DNA of 64,000 bases, taken from assembly GCF_036346875.1 (NCBI RefSeq), contig NZ_CP107852.1:3596001-3660000 (forward strand), read 5' to 3'. Source of the stretch: Nocardia sp. NBC_00508. GTDB lineage: Bacteria > Actinomycetota > Actinomycetes > Mycobacteriales > Mycobacteriaceae. Below are positions 17,324 to 27,171 of this stretch, in pieces; within the stretch, counting starts at the first letter, position 1; every line of letters starts with the position of its first letter. A program made the position numbers and the translations under genes. The notes beneath the pieces were generated by a model. It was not told where the DNA came from, did no database searches, and was given only the letters and a program-made list of their open reading frames with translations.

Positions 17324-18850
17324 ATGACCACCCAGACCACCGGCCGTGCACCCACCCGGCCCCGCGCGAGCGCGCGCGACTGGGCGGGGTTGTCCGTGCT
17401 CGCGCTCGCCCTGCTGCTGCTCGCCGTGGACGCGACGGTGCTCGATCTGGCCGTGCCCGCGATCAGCGCCGATCTCGCACCCACTACGCCGCAACTGCTG
17501 TGGATCATCGACGTCTATTCGTTCGTCCTGGCTGGACTGCTCGTCGTCATGGGCAACCTCGGCGACCGGATCGGGCGGCGCAAGTTGCTGCTGATCGGCG
17601 CGGCCGGATTCGGCGTCGCCTCGGTGCTGGCCGCCTGGGCGATGACGCCGGAAATGCTGATCGCGGCGCGCGTGCTGCAGGGTGTCGCGGGAGCGACGCT
17701 GATGCCCGCGACCCTGGGCCTGATCCGGTCGATGTTCCTCGATCCGCGACAGCGGACCGTCGCCATCGCGGTGTGGAGCGCGATGGCGGGCGGCGGCGCT
17801 GCGGCGGGACCGCTGCTCGGCGGCTGGCTGCTCGAGCACTACTGGTGGGGGTCGGTGTTCCTGGTGAACCTCCCGGTCATGCTGGTGCTGCTGGGTCTGG
17901 GGCCGGTGCTGGTCCCGGAGTCGCGCGATCCGCGACCCGGCCGCTTCGACCTGCCCAGCGCGGCGCTGTCGATGCTCGCGCTGGTGCCGCTGGTATATGC
18001 GGTGAAGGAGTTCGCGGCACATGGACCCAGCCTCGGCCTGGCCGCGATCGGTGCGCTCGGTGTGTTCGCGGGCGTGTGGTTCGTGCGCAGGCAGCGAGGG
18101 CTGGCGCAACCGATGCTGGACCTGGCGCTGTTCGCGGTGCCCAAGTTCCGCACGGCGGTGGTGACCAACCTGCTCGCGGTGTTCGCGCTGGCGGGTGTGC
18201 TGTTCTTCGGCTCGCAGTACCTTCAGCTGGTGCTCGGGCGCTCGCCGATGCAGGCGGGGTTGTTGCTCCTGCCCGGACTGCTGGCCAGCATGATCGCCTC
18301 GCTCGCCGCGGCATGGCTGGTGCGGCGTATACGGCCGGGCGCGGTGCTCGGCGGCGCGCTCACCACGGCGGCGCTCGGTGCCGCGCTGTTCGGTTGGCTC
18401 GGTCCGGACGCGTCGGTCAGTACGACGCCGTTCGTCCTCGGCTTCCTCTTCGTGGGCGCGGGCGTGGGGGTAGCGCTGACCGTTTCGTCGGATCTGGTGG
18501 TCAGCTCGGCGCCGGTGGAGCGAGCGGGCGCGGCCGCCGCCGTATCGGAGACCGCGTACGAGACCGGTATCGCGCTGGGCGTCGCGGTGCTAGGCAGCGT
18601 GGTGATGGCGATCTTTCGCAACGGACTCGACCTGACCGACGTGCCGGGCGATCAGACCGGCGCCGCCACCGAATCCCTTGGCTCCGCCACGGCTTTCGCC
18701 CGTGAGCTGCCGGAGGCCGCGGGGAACGCGTTCCTCGTCTCGGTGCACGAGGCGTTCGTCTCGGGCATCCATTTCGCGGCCATCGGCACCATGTCGATCC
18801 TGCTGCTCGCCGCCGCGGTGGCGTTCCGCTTGCGCAGCGCCCGCGGGTAA
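17324..18850 (+). CDS. DHA2-family (14-TM) MFS drug efflux transporter, LfrA/QacA type
   Basis: A 508-residue membrane protein. Helix 1 contains A-V-D-A-T-V-L-D-L-A-V-P, the DHA2 motif D1 with a membrane-embedded Asp. The loop between helices 2 and 3 has G-N-L-G-D-R-I-G-R-R-K (motif A). About 14 hydrophobic segments are visible, and R-V-L-Q-G-V-A-G-A is in helix 4. It should export cationic or lipophilic drugs using the proton gradient. The upstream gap carries two TetR operators, so expression is probably drug-inducible through the divergent TetR. Confidence 0.9.
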   Translation: MTTQTTGRAPTRPRASARDWAGLSVLALALLLLAVDATVLDLAVPAISADLAPTTPQLLWIIDVYSFVLAGLLVVMGNLGDRIGRRKLLLIGAAGFGVASVLAAWAMTPEMLIAARVLQGVAGATLMPATLGLIRSMFLDPRQRTVAIAVWSAMAGGGAAAGPLLGGWLLEHYWWGSVFLVNLPVMLVLLGLGPVLVPESRDPRPGRFDLPSAALSMLALVPLVYAVKEFAAHGPSLGLAAIGALGVFAGVWFVRRQRGLAQPMLDLALFAVPKFRTAVVTNLLAVFALAGVLFFGSQYLQLVLGRSPMQAGLLLLPGLLASMIASLAAAWLVRRIRPGAVLGGALTTAALGAALFGWLGPDASVSTTPFVLGFLFVGAGVGVALTVSSDLVVSSAPVERAGAAAAVSETAYETGIALGVAVLGSVVMAIFRNGLDLTDVPGDQTGAATESLGSATAFARELPEAAGNAFLVSVHEAFVSGIHFAAIGTMSILLLAAAVAFRLRSARG

Positions 18851-18910
18851 CGGCTGCTGCACACCCGCTCGCCGCGTGCGGTGCGCGAATGCCGCGACAG
18901 CGCGCTGGGA

Positions 18911-19093
18911 TTATTCGGGCAGGTCGGCCAGGAGGCTGCGGCGGGCCGGGCCGACGTGTTCCTGAGCGACTCGGGCCAACGTCTCGGGATCGCTGCTACG
19001 CAGCAGCGTCGCCAGTTCGCGGTGCTCGTCCACCACCCGTGCGCTGTAGCACTGGTCGCCGAGGGCGATGCGGCGCAGCTGGAACAGCGCCTC
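18911..19093 (-). pseudogene. C-terminal remnant of a GntR-family (FCD) regulator
   Basis: Read leftward, the frame from about 19093 to the TAA at 18911-18913 gives L-R-R-I-A-L-G-D, V-V-D-E-H-R-E-L-A-T-L-L, then A-R-V-A-Q-E-H and a final A-R-R-S-L-L-A-D-L. This is the last helices of the FCD ligand domain of GntR regulators, including the D-E-H-R motif. No start codon, DNA-binding domain or upstream continuation exists (an in-frame stop is at about 19094-19096). The remainder up to 19241 holds nothing I can identify. Confidence 0.6.
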
Positions 19094-19241
19094 CTACTTG
19101 CGGACCTGATACTCCGGCATGTCGTTCTCGCCGCGCTGGTAGCACGCAGCGAGGGGCCGGGATGGCGGTCGCCGATTCGACTGGTCCCGGTGCCAGGCGA
19201 GCAGGTCGGTGGGGACTACCGACTGCCGATGAGACTGCGGG

Positions 19242-20954
19242 TCACCGGCCGGGTGGGAGTTCGCGGCGGTTGGCGTGGGGGAGTTCGCCGTGGTGGTGGC
19301 TGGGGAGTTCTTCCCGGTTCGTGCCGGTGGGCAGGCCGTAGCCTGCGGCGCCGGTCGGGGGAAGGGAGTAGCGCGGCGCGTGCGGACCGGAATAGTCGGC
19401 GTCCACGATGGTGGACGCGATGTGCTGCGCGTGCGCGACCTCGGGGGAGCCGGGCTGGAGCTGGTAGCCGACCGGAACGCCCACGGTCTGCGGGTGCGAG
19501 GTCTGGCCGTCGATGGTGACCTTCCGGGTGCGGCGCAGGGTGAAGGTGATCTCTTCGACCTCCTCGAACGCCTGGCGCGCGGTGCGCAGCGGGTGCGTCG
19601 CGGTGTCGATCGCATTGGCGACGAATGACGGGACCAGCGGCCGGATGAAGCGGGCGGCGGTGTCGGTGAACGGCACCGTACCGATCAGCGGCAGCTCGAG
19701 GCCACCGCTCTGGGGTGCGGGGGGAGTGGCCGCGACGACGGGAGCGGGCGAGTTCGCGGTCACGGGTGCGGGTAGGTTCGGCGTCACCTCATGGGGCACA
19801 GTGCTGTCCTTTCGATCGTCCGCCGCGGCGGGAAGTTCGGGCCGGCGCGGCGGTTCGGTGATACCGATCTCGATGCCGCCGATGGCCGCGATGATGCGGG
19901 TGCGCTGCCGTTCCCGGTCGATGGCCGTGTCCGCCTCGACGGCGAGGCGGGCGGCGGTGAGTTGCTGTTCGGCGCGCAGAGTTTCCGCTTCGGCACGCAC
20001 TTCGGCCTGCTTGACCGCAATAGCCGTGTCGGCTTCGCGCTCGGCGCGGTCGTGTACGCTGCGCGCCGCGTTGTGCCGGTCGAACGAGGTCTCCCCACGC
20101 CACCAGCGCAGCACCAGTGGCAGCAGGGCGAGCACGACGAACGCCACGATGGTGAGAATGCGCAGCGGCAACGCCTCACGCACCGTGTAGTCGTTCATCG
20201 CCTGCCAGCGCGCGCCGAGCCCGCGATCGGCGCTGTCGAACGAGGCCGACCGTGCGGCGGAAAGGGCATCCTGGTCGTCGGCGATTCGCCGGTCGGCCGC
20301 GTCCACCCGGCCGTGTGCCGTGGCGAGCTGCCCGCGGGCGTCGTCGAGCATGTCGTTGGCCGTCTGTGCCTCCGGCCCGCGGCCGGGTACGCCGGTGATC
20401 CTGGTCTGCGGGCATTCGGGGGTCGGGTTGTACTCGCAGCGGGCGATCACCAACGCACGGTCGATATCCAGCTGCGCCTTGGCGATCGGCTGGTCGAGCG
20501 CGGCGCGGTCGGCCTTGGCCCGGTCCAGTTCGCCCTGCGCCGCGACGACCTGCGGAGCCGATTCGGCCGAACGCTGGGCGTCGGCGTCCAGCATCCGATC
20601 GACCGACGCGCCGAAAAGCGCGACCGCGGCGAGTTCGGCGATCAATCCGCCGACCAGCACGGCGACCGCGATGCGCGCGATCAGCCCGAGCCGATCCGGC
20701 CCTCCGCTCGGCCGCGCCGTCGCCACCGCTCGCGCGAGCGCGGCGGTCAGCGCCGCGATCACGAGCGCTGCCGTTATGGTCGCCCACAGCGGCCATGCGG
20801 TCGAGGCCGCGGCCAGCGCGGCGACCGCGCCGGAAATCGTCGCGAACAGCAGCACGGCGGCGCCCGTGACGGCATAGCCGGCGCGCTCGTGGCGATCGGT
20901 GATTTCGCTGGTCCGGCCCCCGCCGAGCCAGGTGAACAAGCCGGTGACGGTCAT
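19242..20954 (-). CDS. DUF4407 membrane/coiled-coil protein
   Basis: A 570-residue protein starting M-T-V-T-G-L-F-T-W. The DUF4407 features are visible: four hydrophobic segments (two around residues 25-70, one near 90-110, one near 280-298) and a long Ala/Asp/Arg-rich helical stretch with two Cys (C-E-Y-N-P-T-P-E-C near 195) between the third and fourth. A charged coiled coil near 315-370 and a Pro-rich tail follow. The tail from about 440 onward is specific to this protein. Its function is unknown; envelope location is likely. It is divergent from the chorismate mutase gene. Confidence 0.8.
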   Translation of the reverse strand: MTVTGLFTWLGGGRTSEITDRHERAGYAVTGAAVLLFATISGAVAALAAASTAWPLWATITAALVIAALTAALARAVATARPSGGPDRLGLIARIAVAVLVGGLIAELAAVALFGASVDRMLDADAQRSAESAPQVVAAQGELDRAKADRAALDQPIAKAQLDIDRALVIARCEYNPTPECPQTRITGVPGRGPEAQTANDMLDDARGQLATAHGRVDAADRRIADDQDALSAARSASFDSADRGLGARWQAMNDYTVREALPLRILTIVAFVVLALLPLVLRWWRGETSFDRHNAARSVHDRAEREADTAIAVKQAEVRAEAETLRAEQQLTAARLAVEADTAIDRERQRTRIIAAIGGIEIGITEPPRRPELPAAADDRKDSTVPHEVTPNLPAPVTANSPAPVVAATPPAPQSGGLELPLIGTVPFTDTAARFIRPLVPSFVANAIDTATHPLRTARQAFEEVEEITFTLRRTRKVTIDGQTSHPQTVGVPVGYQLQPGSPEVAHAQHIASTIVDADYSGPHAPRYSLPPTGAAGYGLPTGTNREELPSHHHGELPHANRRELPPGR

Positions 20955-21170
20955 GGGAAGGCACATCCTCTACGTCCCAGGCGCTTTCGCGGGCGCGACG
21001 AAACTGTCACGGATTCGTTGTGACAGCGTGACAGGCCTTCGGCAGAGTCAGCGACCAGGGACGGCCGGATGTGTCCAGGCTCACATATCATCGAGCTCCC
21101 GTGCGGAACGCGGTGCATGAATACGCTTACTCTGGCGCGGTGATTCGTTGCGATCCCGGGAGGTCACAGC

Positions 21171-21746
21171 ATGCGCAGAGTCGTGTTTGCGATCCTTGCG
21201 GCGGCGCTGCTCATGTGGCCGGCTAGCGCGGGCGCTTCCCCGGCCGACGGATCGCTGGACCGGCTGGTCGCGCTGGTCGTCGAGCGGCTGGATACCGCCG
21301 ACGCGGTGGCCGCGGCGAAGTGGGCGGCGGCCGGCGAGCGCGGCATCGAGCCGGCCATCGACGATCCCGTCCGGGAGGCCGAGGTCTACGACGCGATGGC
21401 CCGGCTCGGCAATGGCCGTGAGCTGCCGGAGAACTGGGTACGACAGGTGTTCGTCGGCCAGATCGAGGCGAACAAGACGGTGCAGCGCGGCCTGATCCTG
21501 CGATGGCGCTTCGACCCTGCCGCGGCGCCGACCGCCCCCGCCGCCCTCGCATTCGTGCGCCCGGTCATCGACCGGGTGAACGTCGAAATCCTCGACCAGC
21601 TGGCCGCCCACCGGGCCGAGATGATCGCCCCGGACTGCACGGAACGGTTGGCGCGCAGCGTCTTCGGCGTGCTCGTCACCGGCCGGCTCGACGCCCTGCA
21701 CCAGGCCGCGCTGGTGCGAGCCGCGGTCGCGCTCTGCCCGGCCTGA
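21171..21746 (+). CDS. secreted chorismate mutase, AroQ-gamma (*MtCM) type
   Basis: A 191-residue protein with a cleavable signal peptide (residues 1 to about 23, A-G-A-S). The helical AroQ-gamma fold is recognisable from L-D-T-A-D-A-V-A-A-A-K-W (catalytic Lys near 51), the following D-D-P-V-R-E-A-E-V-Y-D, and F-V-G-Q-I-E-A-N-K near 107. Two C-terminal cysteines (A-P-D-C-T-E-R and V-A-L-C-P) match the disulfide of the M. tuberculosis exported enzyme Rv1885c. It converts chorismate to prephenate outside the cytoplasm, where its role is still debated. Confidence 0.9.
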   Translation: MRRVVFAILAAALLMWPASAGASPADGSLDRLVALVVERLDTADAVAAAKWAAAGERGIEPAIDDPVREAEVYDAMARLGNGRELPENWVRQVFVGQIEANKTVQRGLILRWRFDPAAAPTAPAALAFVRPVIDRVNVEILDQLAAHRAEMIAPDCTERLARSVFGVLVTGRLDALHQAALVRAAVALCPA

Positions 21747-22462
21747 ACGGCTGTCCAGCTGGTGTGTCCAACACCACTTTCTGATATTTGCTGAAAATGT
21801 GCTGAATCCCACAGCGGGCAAAAGAGTCCGGACGGTCGGATCGCATTCGGGGCTTGTCACGCCCGTGTCGTAGATGTCTCATCGGCTCGATCGCCGAGTT
21901 AGCCACCGCTACTTGGTTTGTCCGGCCCTGTACGGGGAAATCTTCTTCGACGCAGGTGAGGGCGGGTTCCCGAGGTTGTGCGGAGGTTTCGGGCCGGCTG
22001 TGCACACCGGTTTTTCCCAGCTGGCACCGAGTGCCACAGGGATCGATCGCACGGTACTCGCTGCTTTACACTGGACAACGCGCACACGTGGAGGACCGAA
22101 TGAAGAAGCCCAGCTAAACCGGGTTATTAGCGAAACCTAAGTTGGTTGGGCCCTGGACCTGACTTATCGTTTGCTCTTACGCCGAGCACAGAATGTTCGG
22201 CACATCGCCCGCTCGGGCAGCCACCTAGCCGGTGCTCAGCGTAGCGGGCGAGCACCCGCTCGGAGGTAAGGATCTTGTTAGGGATCCGTTACCGAAGGGC
22301 ACCCACTACGTCACCGAAGCGGGTGGAAACAACTGCAGACCTGACTGCACGCCGAAGACCATCAGCGCGGCTGGCTTCGGAACGTACGGGCGCAGTCTTG
22401 CACGGAGGCATTCGACGAAAGGCTGTTTTTCTTCGAAGGCCGACTTTCTTGAAGGCAGAGGC
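21747..22462 (+). promoter_or_regulatory. long structured leader of gltBD
   Basis: A 716-base gap with no long gene. A TACACT hexamer at 22067-22072 could be a -10 element. From about 22100 to the gltB start there are many hairpins: 22265-22293 (10-bp stem GGTAAGGATC with one bulge and an 8-base loop), an AGCGGG/CCCGCT stem within about 22243-22260, and a GCCGA/TCGGC stem near 22170-22202. A five-codon ORF lies at its head. This is more RNA structure and length than a simple promoter needs. I do not recognise a known riboswitch class in it. Confidence 0.55.
22100..22117 (+). CDS. five-codon upstream ORF in the gltB leader
   Basis: GTGGAGGACCGA followed by ATG AAG AAG CCC AGC TAA encodes M-K-K-P-S. 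The Shine-Dalgarno GGAGG is well placed, about 6 bases before the ATG, and the start lies some 28 bases after a plausible -10. Such a minimal translated ORF at the head of a long leader is a typical arrangement for attenuation or translation-coupled control. Function is inference. Confidence 0.4.
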   Translation: MKKPS

Positions 22463-25400
22463 ATGACGCAACTTCCTGGCCACCGGTCACCTGGACCCAT
22501 CGGTCTCTACGACCCGGCGAACGAGCACGACGCCTGCGGCGTCGCATTCGTCGTCGACATGCACGGCCGCCGCAGCCGCGACATCGTCGACAAGGCTATT
22601 ACGGCTCTGTTGAATCTGGAGCACCGTGGTGCCGCAGGCGCCGAGCCCAACAGTGGTGACGGCGCCGGCATCCTGATCCAGGTTCCCGACCGCTTCTTCC
22701 GCGCCATCGTGAACTTCGAGTTGCCGACGGAGGGCTCCTACGCCACCGGTATCGCGTTCCTGCCGCAGGCCCGTCGCGAAGCCGCGCGCGCCGCCTACGG
22801 CGTGGAGAAGATCGTCAAGGAAGAGGGCCTGGAGGTCCTGGGCTGGCGTGAGGTGCCGATCGACGAGTCGTCGCTCGGCGCACTGGCACGCGACGCCATG
22901 CCGACCTTCCGGCAGATCTTCATCGCCTCGCCGAAGAACGCTTCCGATCCGCTGTCGGATATGGATCTGGAGCGTCGCGCCTACGTGGTGCGCAAGCGGG
23001 TCGAGCACGAACTGGGGTCGGCCGGTGCGGGTGAGGGCGCGGTCGGCAGGGAGTCGGTCTACTTCCCGAGTCTTTCCGGGCAGACCTTCGTCTACAAGGG
23101 CATGTTCACCACGCCGCAGCTGCGCGCGTTCTACTTGGACCTGCAGGACTCCCGGGTGGAGAGCGCGCTGGGCATCGTGCACTCCCGCTTCTCCACCAAC
23201 ACCTTCCCGTCCTGGCCGCTGGCGCACCCGTTCCGCCGGGTGGCGCACAACGGTGAGATCAACACCGTCACCGGCAACGAGAACTGGATGCGTGCCCGTG
23301 AGGCGCTGCTGCGCAGCGACGTCTTCGGCACCGACTCCGCGGGCAAGAACCGGCTGGAGAAGATCTTCCCCATCTGTACCCCGGGGGCGAGCGACACCGC
23401 CAGGTTCGACGAGGTGCTGGAACTGCTGCACCTCGGCGGCCGCAGCTTGCCCCACGCCGTGCTGATGATGATTCCCGAGGCCTGGGAACGCAACGAGAAC
23501 ATGGACCCGCAGGGGCGGGCCTTCTACGAGTACCACTCGATGCTGATGGAGCCGTGGGACGGCCCCGCATCGGTGTGCTTCACCGACGGCACCGTCGTCG
23601 GCGCCGTGCTGGACCGCAACGGCCTGCGCCCCAGCCGCATCTGGGTGACCGACGACGGACTGGTCGTGATGGCCTCCGAGGTCGGCGTGCTGGACATCGA
23701 CCCGTCCAAGGTGGTCGAGAAGGCGCGCCTGCAGCCGGGCCGCATGTTCCTGGTCGACACCGCCCAGGGCCGCATCGTCGGCGACGAGGAGGTCAAGTCC
23801 AAGCTCGCCGCCGAGCATCCGTACCAGGAGTGGCTCGACAAGGGCGTGTCTCGCCTCGCCGACCTGCCCGACCGCCCGCACGTGCACATGCCGCACGACC
23901 GCGTGCTGATCCGCCAGCAGATCTTCGGATACACCACCGAGGAACTCAACCTGCTGGTCTCGCCGATGGCCAGGACCGGCCTCGAAGCGCTCGGCTCGAT
24001 GGGCACCGATACCCCGATCGCGGTGCTTTCCTCCCGCCCGCGGCTGCTGTTCGACTACTTCTCCCAGCTGTTCGCGCAGGTCACCAACCCGCCGCTGGAC
24101 GCGATCCGGGAAGAGGTGGTGACCAGCCTCAAGCGCAACATCGGTCCCGAGGCCGATCTGCTGCATCCGGGACCGGAGTCGTGCAACCAGATCGCGCTGG
24201 AGCAGCCGATCCTGGACAACGACGAGCTGGCCAAGCTCGTGCACATCAACGACGACGGTTCGCACCCCGAGCTGCGCTCGGTGGTGGTGCGCGGCCTGTA
24301 CCCGGTGAAGAAGGGCGGCAAGGGCCTGCGCAAGGCGCTCGAGGCGATCAACACCCAGGTGTCGGCCGCCATCGACGGCGGAGCGCGAATCGTCGTGCTG
24401 TCCGACCGCGAGTCCAACGAGAAGCTGGCGCCGATCCCGTCGCTACTGCTGACCTCCTCGGTGCACCACCACCTGGTGCGTGAACGTACTCGGACGATGG
24501 TTGGCCTGGTCGTGGAGGCTGGTGACGCCCGCGAAGTGCACCACATGGCCATGCTGGTCGGCTTCGGCGCCGCCGCGATCAACCCGTACATGGCCTTCGA
24601 GAGCATCGAGGACATGCTCGAGCGCGGCGCCATGGAGATGCCGGGCAGCACAGGCGACCTGGCCGCCGACTACCGCAAGGCGGTCGCGAACTACAACAAG
24701 GCCGCGGGCAAGGGCGTGCTGAAGGTGATGTCCAAGATGGGCATCTCCACCCTGGCCTCCTACAACGGCGCCCAGCTGTTCCAGGTGATCGGCCTGTCCC
24801 AGGAGCTGGTGGACGAGTACTTCACCGGCCTGCGCTCGCACCTGGACGGCATCGCCCTGGACGAGATCGCCGACGAGGTCGCCCAGCGTCACCAAATCGC
24901 GTTCCTGGAGAACCGCACCGAGCGCGCGCACCGCGAGCTCGAGGTCGGCGGCGAGTACCAGTGGCGGCGCGAGGGCGAATACCACCTGTTCAACCCGGAC
25001 ACGGTGTTCAAGCTGCAGCACGCCACCCGCTCCGGCCAGTACTCGATCTTCAAGGACTACACCAAGCTGGTCGACGACCAGTCCGAGCGGCTCGCGTCGC
25101 TGCGCGGGCTGTTCAAGTTCAAGAACGGTGCGCGCAGCCCGATCCCGATCGACGAGGTCGAGACCGCGTCGGAGATCGTGAAGCGGTTCTCCACCGGCGC
25201 GATGAGCTACGGCTCCATCTCCGCGGAGGCGCACGAGACCCTCGCGATCGCGATGAACCGCCTGGGCGGACGGTCGAACTCGGGCGAGGGCGGCGAGTCG
25301 CCGTCGCGCTTCGAGCCGGAGGAGAACGGCGACTGGCGGCGCAGCGCGATCAAGCAGGTGGCCTCCGGCCGCTTCGGCGTCACCGCGCACTACCTGACCA

Positions 25401-27115
25401 ACTGCACCGACATCCAGATCAAGATGGCGCAGGGCGCGAAGCCCGGTGAGGGCGGCCAGCTTCCGGCGCACAAGGTGTACCCGTGGGTCGCCGAGGTGCG
25501 GCACTCGACGCCGGGCGTCGGCCTGATCTCGCCGCCGCCGCACCACGACATCTACTCGATCGAGGATCTGGCGCAGCTGATCCACGACCTGAAGAACGCG
25601 AATCCGCAGGCGCGCATTCACGTGAAGCTGGTCGCCGAGCCGGGCGTCGGCACCGTCGCCGCGGGCGTCTCCAAGGCGCACGCGGATGTCGTGCTGATCT
25701 CCGGTCACGACGGCGGCACCGGCGCCTCGCCGCTGACCTCGCTGAAGCACGCGGGCGGACCCTGGGAGCTCGGCCTGGCCGAGACCCAGCAGACGTTGCT
25801 GCTCAACGGCCTGCGCGACCGCATCGTGGTGCAGGTCGACGGCCAGATGAAGACCGGCCGCGACGTGATGATCGCCGCGCTGCTCGGCGCCGAGGAGTAC
25901 GGCTTCGCCACCGCGCCGCTGGTGGTCTCGGGCTGCATCATGATGCGCGTGTGCCATCTGGACACCTGCCCGGTCGGCGTAGCGACGCAGAACCCGGTAT
26001 TGCGCGAACGCTTCACCGGCAAGCCGGAATTCGTCGAGAACTTCTTCCTGTTCATCGCCGAGGAAGTCAGGGAACTGCTGGCGCAGCTGGGCTTCCGCAC
26101 GCTCGACGAGGCCATCGGCCGGGTCGACCTGCTCGACACCTCGCGGGCCAAGCAGCACTGGAAGGCCAGCAAGCTGGACCTGTCGCCGATCCTGGACGAC
26201 GTCGAGACGGCGTTCATGTACCAGGACCGCCGCTGCACCAAGCCGCAGGACCACGGCTTGGACAAGGCGCTGGACCAGCAGCTGATCACGCAGAGCCGGG
26301 ACGCGCTGGAGCGGGGTCAGGCGGTCAAGTTCGAGACCAAGATCACGAACGTGAACCGCACCGTCGGCACCATGCTCGGCCATGAGGTGACCAAGCTCTA
26401 CGGCGGCGCAGGCCTGCCCGACGACACCATCGACATCACCTTCACCGGGTCGGCGGGCAATAGCTTCGGCGCCTTCGTGCCCGCGGGCATCACGCTGCGC
26501 GTGCAGGGTGATGCGAACGACTATGTCGGCAAGGGTCTTTCCGGCGGCCGCCTCGTGGTTCGCCCATCGCTGAACGCGCCCGCCGAGTTCGTCGCGGAGC
26601 AGAACATCATCGCGGGCAACGTGATCCTGTTCGGCGCGACCAGCGGACAGGTGTTCCTCAGCGGTGTGGTCGGCGAGCGGTTCGCCGTGCGCAACTCCGG
26701 CGCCACCGCGGTGGTCGAGGGCGTGGGCGACCACGGCTGCGAATACATGACCGGTGGTCGTGTGGTCATCCTCGGCGAGACCGGCCGTAACTTCGGCGCC
26801 GGCATGTCCGGCGGCATGGCGTTCGTCTTCGACCCGAACGGCACCTTCGCGTCCAAGCTCAATCCCGAGCAGGCCGACGCCATCGAGCAGCTGGCGGGTG
26901 ACGACTTCACCTGGCTGCACGACATCATCACCCAGCACCGTGACCAGACGGGTTCCCCGCTGGCCGATCGCATTCTGAGCGATTGGTCGCAACAGGTGAA
27001 CCACTTCGTCAAGGTAATGCCGCGGGAATACAAGAAAGTTTTGCTCGCCATCTCCGAAGCTGAGAAGAGCGGCAAGGACGTGGACGAAGCGATTATGGAG
27101 GCCGCTCGTGGCTGA
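22463..27115 (+). CDS. gltB: glutamate synthase (GOGAT) large subunit
   Basis: A 1550-residue protein with the start chosen at ATG 22463 (M-T-Q-L-P-G-H). A short propeptide precedes D-A-C-G-V-A-F, so Cys25 should become the N-terminal nucleophile of the glutaminase domain after cleavage. The central and FMN-binding synthase domains follow (G-A-M-S-Y-G-S-I-S near 915, G-G-T-G-A-S-P near 1085). The cysteines of the 3Fe-4S cluster appear in [15 protein letters not shown], and the C-terminal G-x-x-G-x-x-x-G helix is complete. It makes glutamate from glutamine and 2-oxoglutarate together with GltD, which follows on the same strand. Confidence 0.97.
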   Translation: MTQLPGHRSPGPIGLYDPANEHDACGVAFVVDMHGRRSRDIVDKAITALLNLEHRGAAGAEPNSGDGAGILIQVPDRFFRAIVNFELPTEGSYATGIAFLPQARREAARAAYGVEKIVKEEGLEVLGWREVPIDESSLGALARDAMPTFRQIFIASPKNASDPLSDMDLERRAYVVRKRVEHELGSAGAGEGAVGRESVYFPSLSGQTFVYKGMFTTPQLRAFYLDLQDSRVESALGIVHSRFSTNTFPSWPLAHPFRRVAHNGEINTVTGNENWMRAREALLRSDVFGTDSAGKNRLEKIFPICTPGASDTARFDEVLELLHLGGRSLPHAVLMMIPEAWERNENMDPQGRAFYEYHSMLMEPWDGPASVCFTDGTVVGAVLDRNGLRPSRIWVTDDGLVVMASEVGVLDIDPSKVVEKARLQPGRMFLVDTAQGRIVGDEEVKSKLAAEHPYQEWLDKGVSRLADLPDRPHVHMPHDRVLIRQQIFGYTTEELNLLVSPMARTGLEALGSMGTDTPIAVLSSRPRLLFDYFSQLFAQVTNPPLDAIREEVVTSLKRNIGPEADLLHPGPESCNQIALEQPILDNDELAKLVHINDDGSHPELRSVVVRGLYPVKKGGKGLRKALEAINTQVSAAIDGGARIVVLSDRESNEKLAPIPSLLLTSSVHHHLVRERTRTMVGLVVEAGDAREVHHMAMLVGFGAAAINPYMAFESIEDMLERGAMEMPGSTGDLAADYRKAVANYNKAAGKGVLKVMSKMGISTLASYNGAQLFQVIGLSQELVDEYFTGLRSHLDGIALDEIADEVAQRHQIAFLENRTERAHRELEVGGEYQWRREGEYHLFNPDTVFKLQHATRSGQYSIFKDYTKLVDDQSERLASLRGLFKFKNGARSPIPIDEVETASEIVKRFSTGAMSYGSISAEAHETLAIAMNRLGGRSNSGEGGESPSRFEPEENGDWRRSAIKQVASGRFGVTAHYLTNCTDIQIKMAQGAKPGEGGQLPAHKVYPWVAEVRHSTPGVGLISPPPHHDIYSIEDLAQLIHDLKNANPQARIHVKLVAEPGVGTVAAGVSKAHADVVLISGHDGGTGASPLTSLKHAGGPWELGLAETQQTLLLNGLRDRIVVQVDGQMKTGRDVMIAALLGAEEYGFATAPLVVSGCIMMRVCHLDTCPVGVATQNPVLRERFTGKPEFVENFFLFIAEEVRELLAQLGFRTLDEAIGRVDLLDTSRAKQHWKASKLDLSPILDDVETAFMYQDRRCTKPQDHGLDKALDQQLITQSRDALERGQAVKFETKITNVNRTVGTMLGHEVTKLYGGAGLPDDTIDITFTGSAGNSFGAFVPAGITLRVQGDANDYVGKGLSGGRLVVRPSLNAPAEFVAEQNIIAGNVILFGATSGQVFLSGVVGERFAVRNSGATAVVEGVGDHGCEYMTGGRVVILGETGRNFGAGMSGGMAFVFDPNGTFASKLNPEQADAIEQLAGDDFTWLHDIITQHRDQTGSPLADRILSDWSQQVNHFVKVMPREYKKVLLAISEAEKSGKDVDEAIMEAARG

Positions 27116-27171
27116 TAGGAAAGTTCTAGAGATGACGTCGACGAGGCGCTGTGACTATTCGGGGGCCGCAC

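Noticed and set aside
22232-22462. In-frame N-terminal extension of gltB
   Set aside because: The catalytic Cys of GltB normally lies a short propeptide after the start. ATG 22463 gives a 24-residue propeptide; the extension would add 77 residues across hairpin-forming DNA.
24443-27004. 853-codon frame antisense to gltB
   Set aside because: gltB is certain by its conserved motifs; the opposite frame has no domain and shadow-like composition.
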